Assembly: GCF_001296045.1 (NCBI RefSeq) | Contig: NZ_LJHS01000061.1 | Location: forward strand, 1 to 64,000 | Length of the DNA stretch: 64,000 bases | Direction: 5' to 3' | Source of the DNA: Rhizobium sp. AAP43 | Lineage (GTDB): Bacteria > Pseudomonadota > Alphaproteobacteria > Rhizobiales > Rhizobiaceae | Shown: in pieces, positions 33,531 through 42,519 of the stretch | Layout: every line of letters begins with the position of its first letter | Numbering within the stretch: the stretch's first letter is position 1 | Made by a program: the position numbers and the translations under genes | The notes under the pieces: model-generated | What the model was told of the DNA's origin: nothing | The model's input: the letters and a program-made list of their open reading frames with translations, nothing else | Databases searched by the model: none

Positions 33531-34472
33531 ATGAAAATTTCAAGACGTTTGCTGGTATCCGTTTGCGCCCTAAGCCTGTCCGGCTTTGTGCCTGGCTTCG
33601 CTATGGCTGCGGATACGATCGCCATCATCACGCCGAGCCACGACAATCCGTTCTTCAAGGCGGAGGCGGACGGTGCCGCGGCCAAAGCCAAGGAGCTCGG
33701 CTACGAGACGATGATCCTCGTGCATGATGACGATGCCAACAAGCAGAACGAGCTGTTCGACAGCGCCATCGCTGCGGGCGTCAAGGCGATCATCCTCGAC
33801 AACGCCGGTGCGGATGCTTCCGTCGCCGCTGTACAGAAGGCCAAGGACAAGGGCATTCCGTCCTTCCTGATCGACCGCGAAATCACGGCTACCGGCGTTG
33901 CCGTGTCGCAGATCGTTTCGAACAACTACCAGGGCGCACAGCTCGGTGCCGAGGAATTCGTCAAGCTGATGGCGGAGGGCGGTAACTATGCCGAGTTGGT
34001 CGGCAAGGAATCCGACACCAATGCCGGCATTCGTTCGCAGGGCTATCACGATGTGATCGACCAGTATTCGAACATGAAGATGGTCGCCCGTCAGACGGCC
34101 AACTGGTCCCAGACTGAAGCCTATACCGTCATGGAATCCATGCTGCAGGCGCATCCCGATATCAAGGGCGTGATCTCCGGCAACGACACAATGGCCATGG
34201 GCGCCTATGCGGCCCTCGAAGCTGCTGGTCGAAAAGACGTTATCGTCGTCGGCTTCGACGGCTCCAACGATGTGCGTGATTCCATCCTCAAGGGTGGGAT
34301 CAAGGCTACCGTCCTCCAGCCGGCCTACCAGCAGGCACAGCTGGCGGTCGAGCAGGCCGACAAGTTCATCAAGACCGGGTCCACCGGCGTCGATGAAAAG
34401 CAGCTGATGGATTGCATCCTGATCAATGCCGAGAACAGCTCGAAGCTCGAGACATTCGCGCTGAAGCCCTGA
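33531..34472 (+). CDS. ribose-class periplasmic sugar-binding protein (predicted D-apiose binding)
   Basis: A 313-residue RbsB-like type I binding protein with a Sec signal peptide cleaved near AMA-ADTIAI. Family landmarks: ITPSHDNPFFKAEADGA, ILDNAGADASVAAVQKAKDKGIPSFLIDREI, SGNDTMAMGAYAALEAAG and VVGFDGSNDVRDSILKG. AAGGGAGG precedes the ATG at 33531. First gene of the importer operon. The ligand is inferred from the divergent catabolic genes. Confidence 0.88.
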   Translation: MKISRRLLVSVCALSLSGFVPGFAMAADTIAIITPSHDNPFFKAEADGAAAKAKELGYETMILVHDDDANKQNELFDSAIAAGVKAIILDNAGADASVAAVQKAKDKGIPSFLIDREITATGVAVSQIVSNNYQGAQLGAEEFVKLMAEGGNYAELVGKESDTNAGIRSQGYHDVIDQYSNMKMVARQTANWSQTEAYTVMESMLQAHPDIKGVISGNDTMAMGAYAALEAAGRKDVIVVGFDGSNDVRDSILKGGIKATVLQPAYQQAQLAVEQADKFIKTGSTGVDEKQLMDCILINAENSSKLETFALKP

Positions 34473-34485
34473 GAACGTGAGATCG

Positions 34486-34513
34486 CCACCCGGAAACCTC
34501 GTGTTCCGGGTGG
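34486..34513 (+). other. intercistronic hairpin after the sugar-binding protein gene
   Basis: CCACCCGGAA (34486-34495) pairs perfectly with TTCCGGGTGG (34504-34513) around an eight-base loop, 13 bases after the stop codon. No T-run. Likely raises the binding-protein message above that of the transporter core. Confidence 0.6.
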
Positions 34514-34542
34514 TCCGTTCTGTGCAGAGAAATGGTCCTTCG

Positions 34543-35163
34543 ATGATGAAATCCATCTTGCTCGCCTCGAGCATGCTCGCCTTGCTGTGCCTGTCCGGCT
34601 GCAAGCTGGTGAAAACCGAGAGCGCCGATCAAGCGTCGGCCGATCCGATCGCGGAACTGGTTGCCGAAAGCTTTGACGCCAAACTCGTCCCTGCGCTGAC
34701 AGGGAAGGCGGTTGACTTCACAACGCTGCGTGATGCGCTGGCGTCGGGGCTCGATGGCGCCGGTTCGCGCTTCGGCCTCAAGGTCGGCGGTGCCGGTGGC
34801 GGCTGGAACTTCGTCGTCAAGGGGCAGGCGATGGTGGTCGCTGAAAACCGCGCCTCAAAGGCAGCCGTGGCCGAAATTGACATGGATGGTGACGGCAAAG
34901 CCGACGCTACCTTGCAGCTCGGTCCGGTGGTCAAGGGAACAGCATTGCGCGATGCGACAGCGCTCTTTGATTTTTCCACTTTCCGCGACCAGATCGAGTA
35001 TGCCCGCCTCGGCCGCGCCCTGAATGATCGGGCCGTCTCGAAGCTGCCGTCTGCGGACGTGCCGCTGAAAGGCAAGTCGATCCAATTCCTGGGTGCCGTT
35101 GTCATCCGCTCGGTGAGCGAAAAACCGCTCATTACGCCGGTGTCGATCGAGGTCGTGCCATGA
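34543..35163 (+). CDS. DUF2291-family lipoprotein in sugar ABC operon
   Basis: A 206-residue predicted lipoprotein: lipobox LCLSGC with the acylated Cys near residue 18. The body matches the DUF2291 family, including FVVKGQAMVVAENRASKAAVAEIDMDGDGKADATLQLGPVVKGTALRDA. The DMDGDGKAD stretch resembles an EF-hand-like calcium loop. It sits between the binding-protein and ATPase genes and overlaps the latter by ATGA, so it is made with the importer. Family function is not known; an accessory role in periplasmic capture is possible. Confidence 0.8.
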   Translation: MMKSILLASSMLALLCLSGCKLVKTESADQASADPIAELVAESFDAKLVPALTGKAVDFTTLRDALASGLDGAGSRFGLKVGGAGGGWNFVVKGQAMVVAENRASKAAVAEIDMDGDGKADATLQLGPVVKGTALRDATALFDFSTFRDQIEYARLGRALNDRAVSKLPSADVPLKGKSIQFLGAVVIRSVSEKPLITPVSIEVVP

Positions 35164-36689
35164 GCGAGGCACATCCTATCGGTCTGACGATCCGCAACGG
35201 CTCCAAGGTCTATCCTGGCACGCAAGCCTTGAAGAATGTCGATTTCGATCTGCGCCTTGGCGCCGTCAATGTGTTGGTCGGCGAGAACGGTGCCGGCAAG
35301 TCCACGCTGATGAAGGTGATCGCCGGTGTCGAGCAGCTGAACGGCGGTTCGATCACCCTTGATGGCAAGCCGGTCACCTTTGCCGACCGGGCGGATGCTG
35401 CGCGTCACGGTGTCGGCATCGTCTTTCAGGAACTCAATCTCTTTCCAAACCTCACAGTCGCCGAGAATATTTTCGTTGGACACGAGAAGACGATTGGTGG
35501 GGTCCATATCGATCGGGCAGGGCAGTCGGCCGCAGCCCGGGCGCTGATGAAGCGTCTGGAGCAGGATATCGATCCGGATACGCCGCTGGGCAATCTGAGG
35601 ATTGGCCAGCAGCAGATCATCGAGATCGCCAAGGCGCTGGCGGAAAACGCCCGGATCCTCATCCTCGATGAGCCAACCTCCGCCCTGTCCGCGACAGAAG
35701 TCGAGGTCTTGTTCCGGGTGATCGGCGACCTCAAGCGGGAAGGTGTCGGCATTGTCTATATCTCGCATCGGCTGGAGGAATTGATCCGGATCGGTGACTA
35801 CATCACCGTTCTGCGCGATGGCGTGATCACCGGTGCGCGCTCCATGCAGGGCGTCGATATCCCGTGGATCGTGGCCAACATGATCGGCAGTGCCTCAAAG
35901 GAATTTCCGAAGACGGAACAGCATGATCTCGGCGGTGAAGTCTTCCGGGTCGAGGATGTCTGCCTGCCGCGCGCTGCGGGTGGATATCTCGTCGATCACA
36001 TGTCGCTCAGTGTGCGGGAAGGTGAGATCGTCGGCCTCTATGGCCTGATGGGGGCCGGGCGCTCGGAACTGCTGGAATGCATCATGGCCCAGCATCCCGC
36101 ATCCTCGGGCCGCCTCTATATTCAAGGCGATCTGGTTCGGGAGAAGAGCGTATCGGGGCGTATTCGCCGTGGCCTTGCTCTGATTCCGGAGGACCGCAAG
36201 CGTGACGGTCTGGTGCAGATCATGTCGATCCGCGAGAACCTGACCCTGTCGTCGCTTGGTGACTTCACCCGGGGATTCCATCTCAGCCTCAAGGCAGAGG
36301 CGGCGAAGGCCGTCGAATTCGTCAAGCGTATGGCGATCAAGATCGCCAGCCTCGAACACCCGGTGTCGAGCCTGTCCGGCGGCAACCAGCAGAAGGTGGT
36401 GATCGGCAAGGCGCTGATGACCAAGCCGCGCATCCTGCTGATGGACGAGCCGTCTCGCGGCATCGATATCGGTGCCAAGGCCGAGATCTTCCGGACGATG
36501 CGCAAGCTCGCCTCGGAAGGCCTGGGCATTCTCTTCGTAACCTCGGATCTGGAGGAGGTGCTTGCCCTCTCCGACCGTATTCTCGTGATGGCGAATGGCA
36601 GGTTGACCGGTGATTTCCCGGCCGGTGCCGCCGCTTCGGACGTGATTTCCGCAGCAACGCCCAATTCGAACAAGGTCGAACACCAATGA
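35160..36689 (+). CDS. RbsA-type sugar ABC transporter ATP-binding protein
   Basis: A 509-residue tandem ATPase. The first domain has GENGAGKST, a signature-like LRIGQQQIIEIAKAL and ILDEPTSAL; the second has LSGGNQQKVVIGKAL and LLMDEPSRGID, with a degenerate Walker A (YGLMGAGRSE), which is normal for RbsA/XylG/MglA proteins. It overlaps the DUF2291 gene and the permease gene by four bases on each side. Confidence 0.92.
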   Translation: MSEAHPIGLTIRNGSKVYPGTQALKNVDFDLRLGAVNVLVGENGAGKSTLMKVIAGVEQLNGGSITLDGKPVTFADRADAARHGVGIVFQELNLFPNLTVAENIFVGHEKTIGGVHIDRAGQSAAARALMKRLEQDIDPDTPLGNLRIGQQQIIEIAKALAENARILILDEPTSALSATEVEVLFRVIGDLKREGVGIVYISHRLEELIRIGDYITVLRDGVITGARSMQGVDIPWIVANMIGSASKEFPKTEQHDLGGEVFRVEDVCLPRAAGGYLVDHMSLSVREGEIVGLYGLMGAGRSELLECIMAQHPASSGRLYIQGDLVREKSVSGRIRRGLALIPEDRKRDGLVQIMSIRENLTLSSLGDFTRGFHLSLKAEAAKAVEFVKRMAIKIASLEHPVSSLSGGNQQKVVIGKALMTKPRILLMDEPSRGIDIGAKAEIFRTMRKLASEGLGILFVTSDLEEVLALSDRILVMANGRLTGDFPAGAAASDVISAATPNSNKVEHQ

Positions 36690-37753
36690 GCAGCTCCGCC
36701 ACCATGTCCACCGCCAAGCCGACCGGCTCGACCTCGCAGGCCTCCGCACTTCTGCTTCTGCTGCGCATGCGTACCTTCGTCGCGCTGATCCTGGTCTTCG
36801 CCTTCTTCGCGATTGCCGCGCCGAATTTTCTCAGCGGCGCCAACATGCTGATCATCTCCAAGCATGTGGCCCTCAATGCGCTGCTCGCCATCGGCATGAC
36901 CTTCGTCATCGTGTCGGGCGGCATCGATCTCTCGGTCGGCTCGATCGTCGGCCTGTGCGCCATGGTGGCCGGTTATCTGGTCCTCTACGGCGTCGATCTG
37001 CAGATTGGCTACAGTCTTCAGTTCAACACGCTGGAGATCTGCCTGATCGTTGCGGTCGTCGGGGTGGTGATCGGGCTGGTGAACGGGCTGTTGATTACCA
37101 AGTTGAACGTGGCCCCCTTTATCGCAACGCTCGGCACGCTCTATGTGGCGCGCGGTGCCGCCCTTTTGTTCTCTGATGGCCGCACCTTCCCGAATCTCGC
37201 AGGCAATCCGGATTATGGGTCCGATACCTTCCGTCTGATTGGCTCCGGATCGCTCTTCGGCTTCCCGCTTTCGGTCTGGATCATGGTCGTCGTCGCCTTG
37301 CTCGCGGCCTATCTCGCCACCCGCACGCCGCTTGGCCGGCATATCTATGCCGTCGGCGGCAATGAGCGGGGCGCGGCTCTTTCCGGCGTCAACGTCGATC
37401 GGATCAAGCTCTTCGTCTACATGTTCTCGGGCTTTTGTGCCGCGCTTGTCGGTCTGATCATTGCCTCCCAGCTGCAGGCGAGCCATCCGGCGACTGGTGA
37501 GACCTTCGAGCTGAATGCCATTGCGGCGGCCGTTCTTGGTGGGACCTCGATGTCCGGCGGTCGCGGCCGTATCGGGGGCACCATCGTCGGTGCCTTCGTC
37601 ATCGGCATCCTGGCAGACGGCCTGATCATGATGGGTGTCTCGTCCTTCTGGCAGACCGTCATCAAGGGGCTGGTCATCATCGCCGCCGTTGTTGTCGATC
37701 AGGTGCAGCAGAAACTGCAGGCACGGGTGGTTTTGCAGCAGCAGACGGCTTGA
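36686..37753 (+). CDS. RbsC-type sugar ABC transporter permease
   Basis: A 355-residue BPD_transp_2 permease with eight to ten helices. Landmarks: IVSGGIDLSVGSIVGL (about 73-88), LNVAPFIATLGTLYVARGAALL, and AAVLGGTSMSGGRGRIGGTIVGAF. Completes the ribose-class importer with the preceding binding protein and ATPase. Confidence 0.92.
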   Translation: MSSSATMSTAKPTGSTSQASALLLLLRMRTFVALILVFAFFAIAAPNFLSGANMLIISKHVALNALLAIGMTFVIVSGGIDLSVGSIVGLCAMVAGYLVLYGVDLQIGYSLQFNTLEICLIVAVVGVVIGLVNGLLITKLNVAPFIATLGTLYVARGAALLFSDGRTFPNLAGNPDYGSDTFRLIGSGSLFGFPLSVWIMVVVALLAAYLATRTPLGRHIYAVGGNERGAALSGVNVDRIKLFVYMFSGFCAALVGLIIASQLQASHPATGETFELNAIAAAVLGGTSMSGGRGRIGGTIVGAFVIGILADGLIMMGVSSFWQTVIKGLVIIAAVVVDQVQQKLQARVVLQQQTA

Positions 37754-37846
37754 GGATTTCAACCGTCAGGCACTTGTTGAACGCGAAGGGTCAGCTTAAA
37801 TCGAACAGTATCGTTTGCTTGCGAAATTCGAGGTTTGGACCGTCAT

Positions 37847-38656
37847 ATGGAAGCGAAGACTGAAAATGACTCTTCCGACTCCATGATCGGGCTTTTGTCC
37901 GAACCGCGGCGGCGCAGAATTCTGGAATGGTTGCAGGAAGAGGGCTCGGCCCGCGTCCGGGAACTGGCTTCGGCTTTCCATGTGTCGGAAGCGACGATCC
38001 GTCAGGATCTCGAGCGGCTGGAAAACGAGGGCTTCATCACCCGCGAACATGGCGGTGCCTACCTGAATTCGGTGGCACCGCAGACCGGCACCATGACGCT
38101 CCATCATCAGGAGAACATGGACAAGAAGCGCAAGATCGGCGCGCTTGCAGCTGGTCTTGTCAAGGATGGCGAAACCCTGATCCTCGACGCCGGCACCACC
38201 ACGACCGAGATCGCGATGCGGCTGACCAACCGCCGCAACCTGACCCTGATCACCAATGCGCTGAACATTGCGATCATCCTCGGCGCCGTGCCGAGTTTCG
38301 CCGTCCACATGCCGGGTGGCCAGTTTAAATCGCCGACACTCTCTCTGTCGGGTGATAAATCTGTCGAATATTTCAGCAATATCTTTGCCGGAAAGCTGTT
38401 CCTCGCGACGGCCGGCGTCGATCTCGAGGCCGGTCTCACCTATCCGAGCTTCGCCGATCTGCAATTGAAGGAAGCCATGATCAAGGCCGCCGCCCATGTC
38501 TATCTCGTGGCAGATTCCTCCAAGATCGGCCGGTCATCCTTCACCCGTCTCGGATCTCTCGATGTCATCCAGTCACTGATCACCGATGACGGCATTCCGG
38601 ACCGCGTTGCCCGTGAATTCGAGCGCCGTGGCGTGGAAGTACTGATCGCGGTCTGA
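37847..38656 (+). CDS. DeoR/GlpR-family repressor
   Basis: A 269-residue regulator. N-terminal winged helix (RRRRILEWLQEEGSARVRELASAFHVSEATIRQDLERLENEG) and a C-terminal phosphosugar-binding domain with LDAGTTTTEIAMRL. It ends the importer operon and probably controls both divergent units, responding to a phosphorylated intermediate. An ATG at 37847 is chosen; a TTG at 37835 is in frame. TCGAA-type repeats just upstream (about 37800-37833) hint at autoregulation. Confidence 0.88.
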   Translation: MEAKTENDSSDSMIGLLSEPRRRRILEWLQEEGSARVRELASAFHVSEATIRQDLERLENEGFITREHGGAYLNSVAPQTGTMTLHHQENMDKKRKIGALAAGLVKDGETLILDAGTTTTEIAMRLTNRRNLTLITNALNIAIILGAVPSFAVHMPGGQFKSPTLSLSGDKSVEYFSNIFAGKLFLATAGVDLEAGLTYPSFADLQLKEAMIKAAAHVYLVADSSKIGRSSFTRLGSLDVIQSLITDDGIPDRVAREFERRGVEVLIAV

Positions 38657-38692
38657 AGCCTCGATCCTGGTTTCAGATGACCAAGACTTGCT

Positions 38693-39370
38693 CTATTCGT
38701 CGCCCGGTACCCCGTAAGATGGGGCCGCCGAGGGATTGAGTGCGCGGGTCACGTAGGCGCCTGCCTGTGGTTTGTAGATCTCCCAGGCATGAGCAACTGC
38801 GGCCACGGGGCATCCGTCGTCGAGCCAGTCGACACGCAGTTCCGCATAAGGCCAGCTTTGAGTGTCGACGATTAAAAGGCCGGCGGAGTGGATTGGGCCG
38901 GCTTCACCACCTGCCTCGACTGCTGCTGTCATGGCCGCCATCAATCTGTCGCCAAGCGGACCGGGCGAGTTTTCGAAAGCCGCGATCATGGCGGACGGCA
39001 CGCCGTCATTTGCCAAAAGGTTTCCGCCTGCGGCGCAGTCCCGTCCGAAGGCCGAGGTCCATATTCCGAGCGCATTCGCGCCGGAATGAATGGCCGTCAC
39101 CCCGTTTGCGTCGATGGCCAGCAGCTGGCGGTAGTCCGGAAAGTCATCGTGGTCGCGCGCTGCATGGACAGCCTCTTCGGCGCTGGCGCCGGTGGTGAGC
39201 CTGTCCAGTGCGAAGGGTCCAAGTGCCGGATTGGTGATATTCTGCGTTGCCACCGCACCGACCCCGGCGCGGGCCCAGGCGCAACGTGCGGCAACGGCGG
39301 GAGAGGATGAGGAGATCGCCACGCCGAACTGATTGGTCCTGGCGCAACGCGCCACAATGGAAAATGTCAT
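38693..39370 (-). CDS. DUF1028-family putative Ntn-hydrolase
   Basis: A 225-residue DUF1028 protein, recognised by the opening TFSIVARCARTNQFGVAISSSSPAVAARC and the stretch QNITNPALGPFALDRL. The family is related to Ntn-hydrolases and is often found beside RidA and peptidase genes; function is unproven. The residue after the initiator Met is Thr, which could be an N-terminal nucleophile after Met removal. It follows a RidA gene and a flavin monooxygenase gene. Confidence 0.8.
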   Translation of the reverse strand: MTFSIVARCARTNQFGVAISSSSPAVAARCAWARAGVGAVATQNITNPALGPFALDRLTTGASAEEAVHAARDHDDFPDYRQLLAIDANGVTAIHSGANALGIWTSAFGRDCAAGGNLLANDGVPSAMIAAFENSPGPLGDRLMAAMTAAVEAGGEAGPIHSAGLLIVDTQSWPYAELRVDWLDDGCPVAAVAHAWEIYKPQAGAYVTRALNPSAAPSYGVPGDE

Positions 39371-39433
39371 GCGGAAACTCCCTGGTGGCGGATGATCTGG
39401 CGTGTGAATCGTCGCGTTGAAGATGAAGCGACA

Positions 39434-39453
39434 GGCCGGACACAGATCCGGCC
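39434..39453 (-). other. intercistronic hairpin between RidA and DUF1028 genes
   Basis: GGCCGGA (39434-39440) pairs with TCCGGCC (39447-39453) around a six-base loop, in the 105-bp gap between two genes of the same strand. No T-run. Confidence 0.4.
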
Positions 39454-39475
39454 CACCGGCTTTTCGCAGTCTGGA

Positions 39476-39889
39476 TCAGTCCGGGATGACGGCGGTGGCA
39501 TCGATCTCGACCAGCCATTCCGGGCGGGCCAGTGCGACGACGACGAGGCCGGTGCAGACCGGGAAGACGCCCTTGATATAAGCGCCCATGGTCCGGTAGA
39601 CCGCCTCGCGGTGGCGCACATCGGTCAGGTAGACGACGAGCTTGGTGATGTGTTCCGGCTTGCCGCCGGCTTCATCGACGAGCTGCATGATGTTCTGCAT
39701 TACCTTGTGGGTTTGCTCGACGGGATCATGGCTGTCGATATTCTTCGCCGTGTCGAGATCCTGCGGGCACTGGCCGCGCAGGAAGATCGTCGTGCCGCGT
39801 GCGACAACGGCCTGGCAGAGATCGTTGTCGAGGTTCTGCTCGGGATAGGTTTCCTTGGTGTTGAACTTGCGAATGCGGGTATGGGCCAT
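39476..39889 (-). CDS. RidA-family enamine/imine deaminase
   Basis: A 137-residue YjgF/YER057c/UK114 protein. RidA enzymes hydrolyse reactive enamines or imines released by PLP or flavin enzymes. The family core LRGQCPQDLD, HKVMQNIMQLVDEAGGKPEHITKLVVYLTD and ALARPEWLVEIDATAVIP is clear, with the substrate-binding Arg of the R-x-E-x-V segment replaced by the ARPEWLVEIDA form. The ATG at 39889 follows GGAG. The neighbouring flavin monooxygenase could be the source of the imine. Confidence 0.87.
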   Translation of the reverse strand: MAHTRIRKFNTKETYPEQNLDNDLCQAVVARGTTIFLRGQCPQDLDTAKNIDSHDPVEQTHKVMQNIMQLVDEAGGKPEHITKLVVYLTDVRHREAVYRTMGAYIKGVFPVCTGLVVVALARPEWLVEIDATAVIPD

Positions 39890-39942
39890 TTGCGTCTCCA
39901 TGGGATCAGGCAATCAATTGCGGGAGCTGTGTTTAGGGCCGG

Positions 39943-41193
39943 TCAGTCCTGTGGCGTGTAGGCCAGGTAGGCGTCCTGAATCAGGATGTGATCGGCCACG
40001 TGCTTGGCATCGTGCCAGACGCCCCAGATGAAACTTGAGCCGCGACCGGACAGCCAGGGAAGACCGAGGAAGTAGATGCCTTTTTCGGAGGACACGCCGC
40101 GCTGGTGTCGCGGGCGTCCCGCCTCATCGAAGGCATTGACCTTCAGCCAGCTATAGTCGGAGCGGAAGCCGGTCGCCCAGATGATGGTGGTCACGCCGGC
40201 TTCGGCCAGTTCGACCTCTGTGAGCGGGTTTGTGACGCAATCGACGGCAGGGCCGAGCACTCGGGCTTCCGGCTCTTCCGGCAGGTCGAGCCCGTTAGCG
40301 GCAACAAAGGCATCCGCTTCGTCGAGCAAGGAGAGATAATTGGCGTCGCCACGGTCTAGATTGCGTGCAAGATCGGGGGCGAAGGTCAGCTTGCCATCGG
40401 TAAAGCCTTGGGTCATGCCGACCAGCACCATACCCTGCGCAGCAAGCCGGCGGAAATCGATTGTCTCTCCACCGCGTGCGCCACTCACCGCAATCGTCAC
40501 GTGTTCACTGCCGGGCGCCTGAGCCTGAGCGTCCCATTTGCCCAGCACGCCGAGCCACCAGACGAAATCACGGCCGCGATAAGCCCGAGGCGGGCGATCA
40601 TGCGCGCCGACGGACAGATAGACCTTGCGGCCAGAGCGCATCAATTCTTCAGCGATTTGGACACCGGAGGACCCGGCACCAACAACCATGACGGCCCCGT
40701 CCGCGAGTTGAGCCGGATTGCGATAGTCGCTCGAATGCATCTGCCGGACGTTCGCGTCTGCGGGCACCAGCGGTGGAATGCTCGGCTGCTGGAAAGGGCC
40801 CGTTGCGGAGACCACGTTCAGCGCTTCGATAATCCCGCTCGTCGTTTCCACACGAAAGCCAGAGCGGCCGGAAAGTCGTTCGACGCCGGTCACTTCCACG
40901 CCGCAGCGGATCGGCGCATCATGTTTCTTCGCATAGGCTTCGAAATAATCGGCCACCTCGTCCTTTGGCACGAAGGCATCGGGATTGCCGGAAAACTCCA
41001 GGTTGGGGAAGCGATCATGCCAGGCAGGACCATTGGCAACCAGGGAGTCCCACCGCTTCGAGCGCCATCCTTCGGCGATGCGACCCTTTTCCAGCACGAG
41101 ATGCGGCACGTTGTTCCTGCCAAGATGCTCACTCATCGCGACACCGGCCTGGCCCGCGCCGATGACGAGCGTGTGGATAGTTTCGACCGACAT
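39943..41193 (-). CDS. flavin-containing monooxygenase-like protein
   Basis: A 416-residue FMO/YUCCA-type enzyme. FAD loop VIGAGQAGVAMSEHL (about 10-24), the central sequence NRQ/GPAWHDRFPNL area typical of bacterial FMO-like proteins, NADPH loop VVGAGSSGVQIAEEL, and the late motif IIWATGFRSDYSW. It would use NADPH and O2 to oxidise a soft nucleophile such as an amine or sulfide. The ATG at 41193 is preceded by AGAAGGAC; the longer frame upstream has no similarity. First gene of a three-gene set with RidA and DUF1028, divergent from a LysR gene. Confidence 0.85.
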   Translation of the reverse strand: MSVETIHTLVIGAGQAGVAMSEHLGRNNVPHLVLEKGRIAEGWRSKRWDSLVANGPAWHDRFPNLEFSGNPDAFVPKDEVADYFEAYAKKHDAPIRCGVEVTGVERLSGRSGFRVETTSGIIEALNVVSATGPFQQPSIPPLVPADANVRQMHSSDYRNPAQLADGAVMVVGAGSSGVQIAEELMRSGRKVYLSVGAHDRPPRAYRGRDFVWWLGVLGKWDAQAQAPGSEHVTIAVSGARGGETIDFRRLAAQGMVLVGMTQGFTDGKLTFAPDLARNLDRGDANYLSLLDEADAFVAANGLDLPEEPEARVLGPAVDCVTNPLTEVELAEAGVTTIIWATGFRSDYSWLKVNAFDEAGRPRHQRGVSSEKGIYFLGLPWLSGRGSSFIWGVWHDAKHVADHILIQDAYLAYTPQD

Positions 41194-41269
41194 GACTTGT
41201 CCTTCTCTGGCTGAACGGGTCAGCCTTCCTGCGGTTTCATGATGACGGTCTAGCGAAGCTCTTGGTTTG

Positions 41270-41286
41270 GGAAAATTATGATTTCC
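41270..41286. promoter_or_regulatory. possible LysR operator
   Basis: A GGAAA-N7-TTTCC inverted repeat lies in the divergent promoter region between the monooxygenase gene and the LysR gene, about 80 bases from the former. The form (short dyad in an AT-rich gap) is compatible with a LysR-type site but is not diagnostic. Confidence 0.35.
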
Positions 41287-41441
41287 TGCAGCACTGATTA
41301 GGATCATCGAAAGCAAATCGTTCCTCGGCATGCGCCGGGCGTTTACAGTTCTGAGAAGGACATTTATCAAGTCTGCAAGGGCAGGCGGGCGCTGAGAGGG
41401 TGCCTGCAACGCCGCGCGCGCCGTCTGCATCGGGGTTTCAC

Positions 41442-42386
41442 ATGCGCTTTACGCTTCGCCAGATCGAATATTTCATTGCAACAGCCGAGGCCGGCTCGAT
41501 CACGCTTGCCTCCGAGCGAATCCGCGTATCGCAACCTTCGATTTCCACGGCGATCTCGCAGCTTGAAATTGAGCTTAACACCCAGCTTTTCCTGAGACGT
41601 CATGCGCAGGGCCTGTCGCTCACGCCGGCCGGCCAGAAGTTGCTGGTCCAGGCCAAGGCAGTGATCGAGCAGGTCCAGAACCTCTATACGACGGCTTCAG
41701 AGGCGACGGAGCAGGTTCGCGGCACGCTGTCACTCGGTTGCCTCCTGACCTTTGCCCCCATGCTGCTTCCCGAGGTCAGCCACAGCTTCGGTGCAGCTTT
41801 CCCGGGCGTTCAGGTTCGCCCGACAGTAGCAGATCACAGCGTTCTCCTGGCAAAACTGGAGAGGGCCGAACTCGATATTGCGCTGTCCTATGATCTTTCG
41901 GTGCCTGAGGATTTCGAATTCATTCCGCTCGCCGAGCTGCCGCCCTATGTGCAGGTCGCGGAGACTGATCCTCTCGCCGCCCGTTCAGCCGTCACGCTCG
42001 ATGAACTCGCGGAGCATGATTTCATCCTGCTCGATTTGCCGCTGTCGCGGGATTATTTCCTTGGTCTCTTCGCTGCAGCCGGCGTTACGCCGAACATTGT
42101 CGGCCAGATCCAACACCAGGAGGTCATCCGCACCATGGTCGGCAATCGTTATGGGTACACGCTTGCCAATGTCCGGCCGAAGAACAAGGCGGCGCTGGAT
42201 GGCCGGCGTCTGGTTTCGCTGCGGCTGGCCGGTGAACACAGGCCTATGCGCATTGGTCTGATCCGGGTCGGGCAACAGGTTTCGACCCGCCTGGTGCGTA
42301 GCTTCGAGGATCATTGCAGGCATCTGATCTCGGACAGTTATGTTCCAGGCATGGATGCGCCGATCCTCAATTTGCGCCGCGTCTAG
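41442..42386 (+). CDS. LysR-family regulator
   Basis: A 314-residue LTTR. The N-terminal helix-turn-helix starts FTLRQIEYFIATAEAGSITLASERIRVSQPSISTAISQLE, followed by a substrate-binding domain (from GTLSLGCLLTFAPMLLPE). It is divergent from the monooxygenase-RidA-DUF1028 set, its most likely target, and upstream of the GH3 gene (134 bp away). The ATG at 41442 gives the standard family N-terminus. Confidence 0.9.
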   Translation: MRFTLRQIEYFIATAEAGSITLASERIRVSQPSISTAISQLEIELNTQLFLRRHAQGLSLTPAGQKLLVQAKAVIEQVQNLYTTASEATEQVRGTLSLGCLLTFAPMLLPEVSHSFGAAFPGVQVRPTVADHSVLLAKLERAELDIALSYDLSVPEDFEFIPLAELPPYVQVAETDPLAARSAVTLDELAEHDFILLDLPLSRDYFLGLFAAAGVTPNIVGQIQHQEVIRTMVGNRYGYTLANVRPKNKAALDGRRLVSLRLAGEHRPMRIGLIRVGQQVSTRLVRSFEDHCRHLISDSYVPGMDAPILNLRRV

Positions 42387-42519
42387 ATCCACGACGCGTT
42401 GGCTCGTTTTTTTCAAAGCACCAGTTTCGAATATCTTATTTTGCTTTTCTCTGCGCGAATGAGAGGTTGCGCGCCATTGCCCGGCCGGTTGGCCGTGTCA
42501 TCATACCCGGAGAAGAGTT

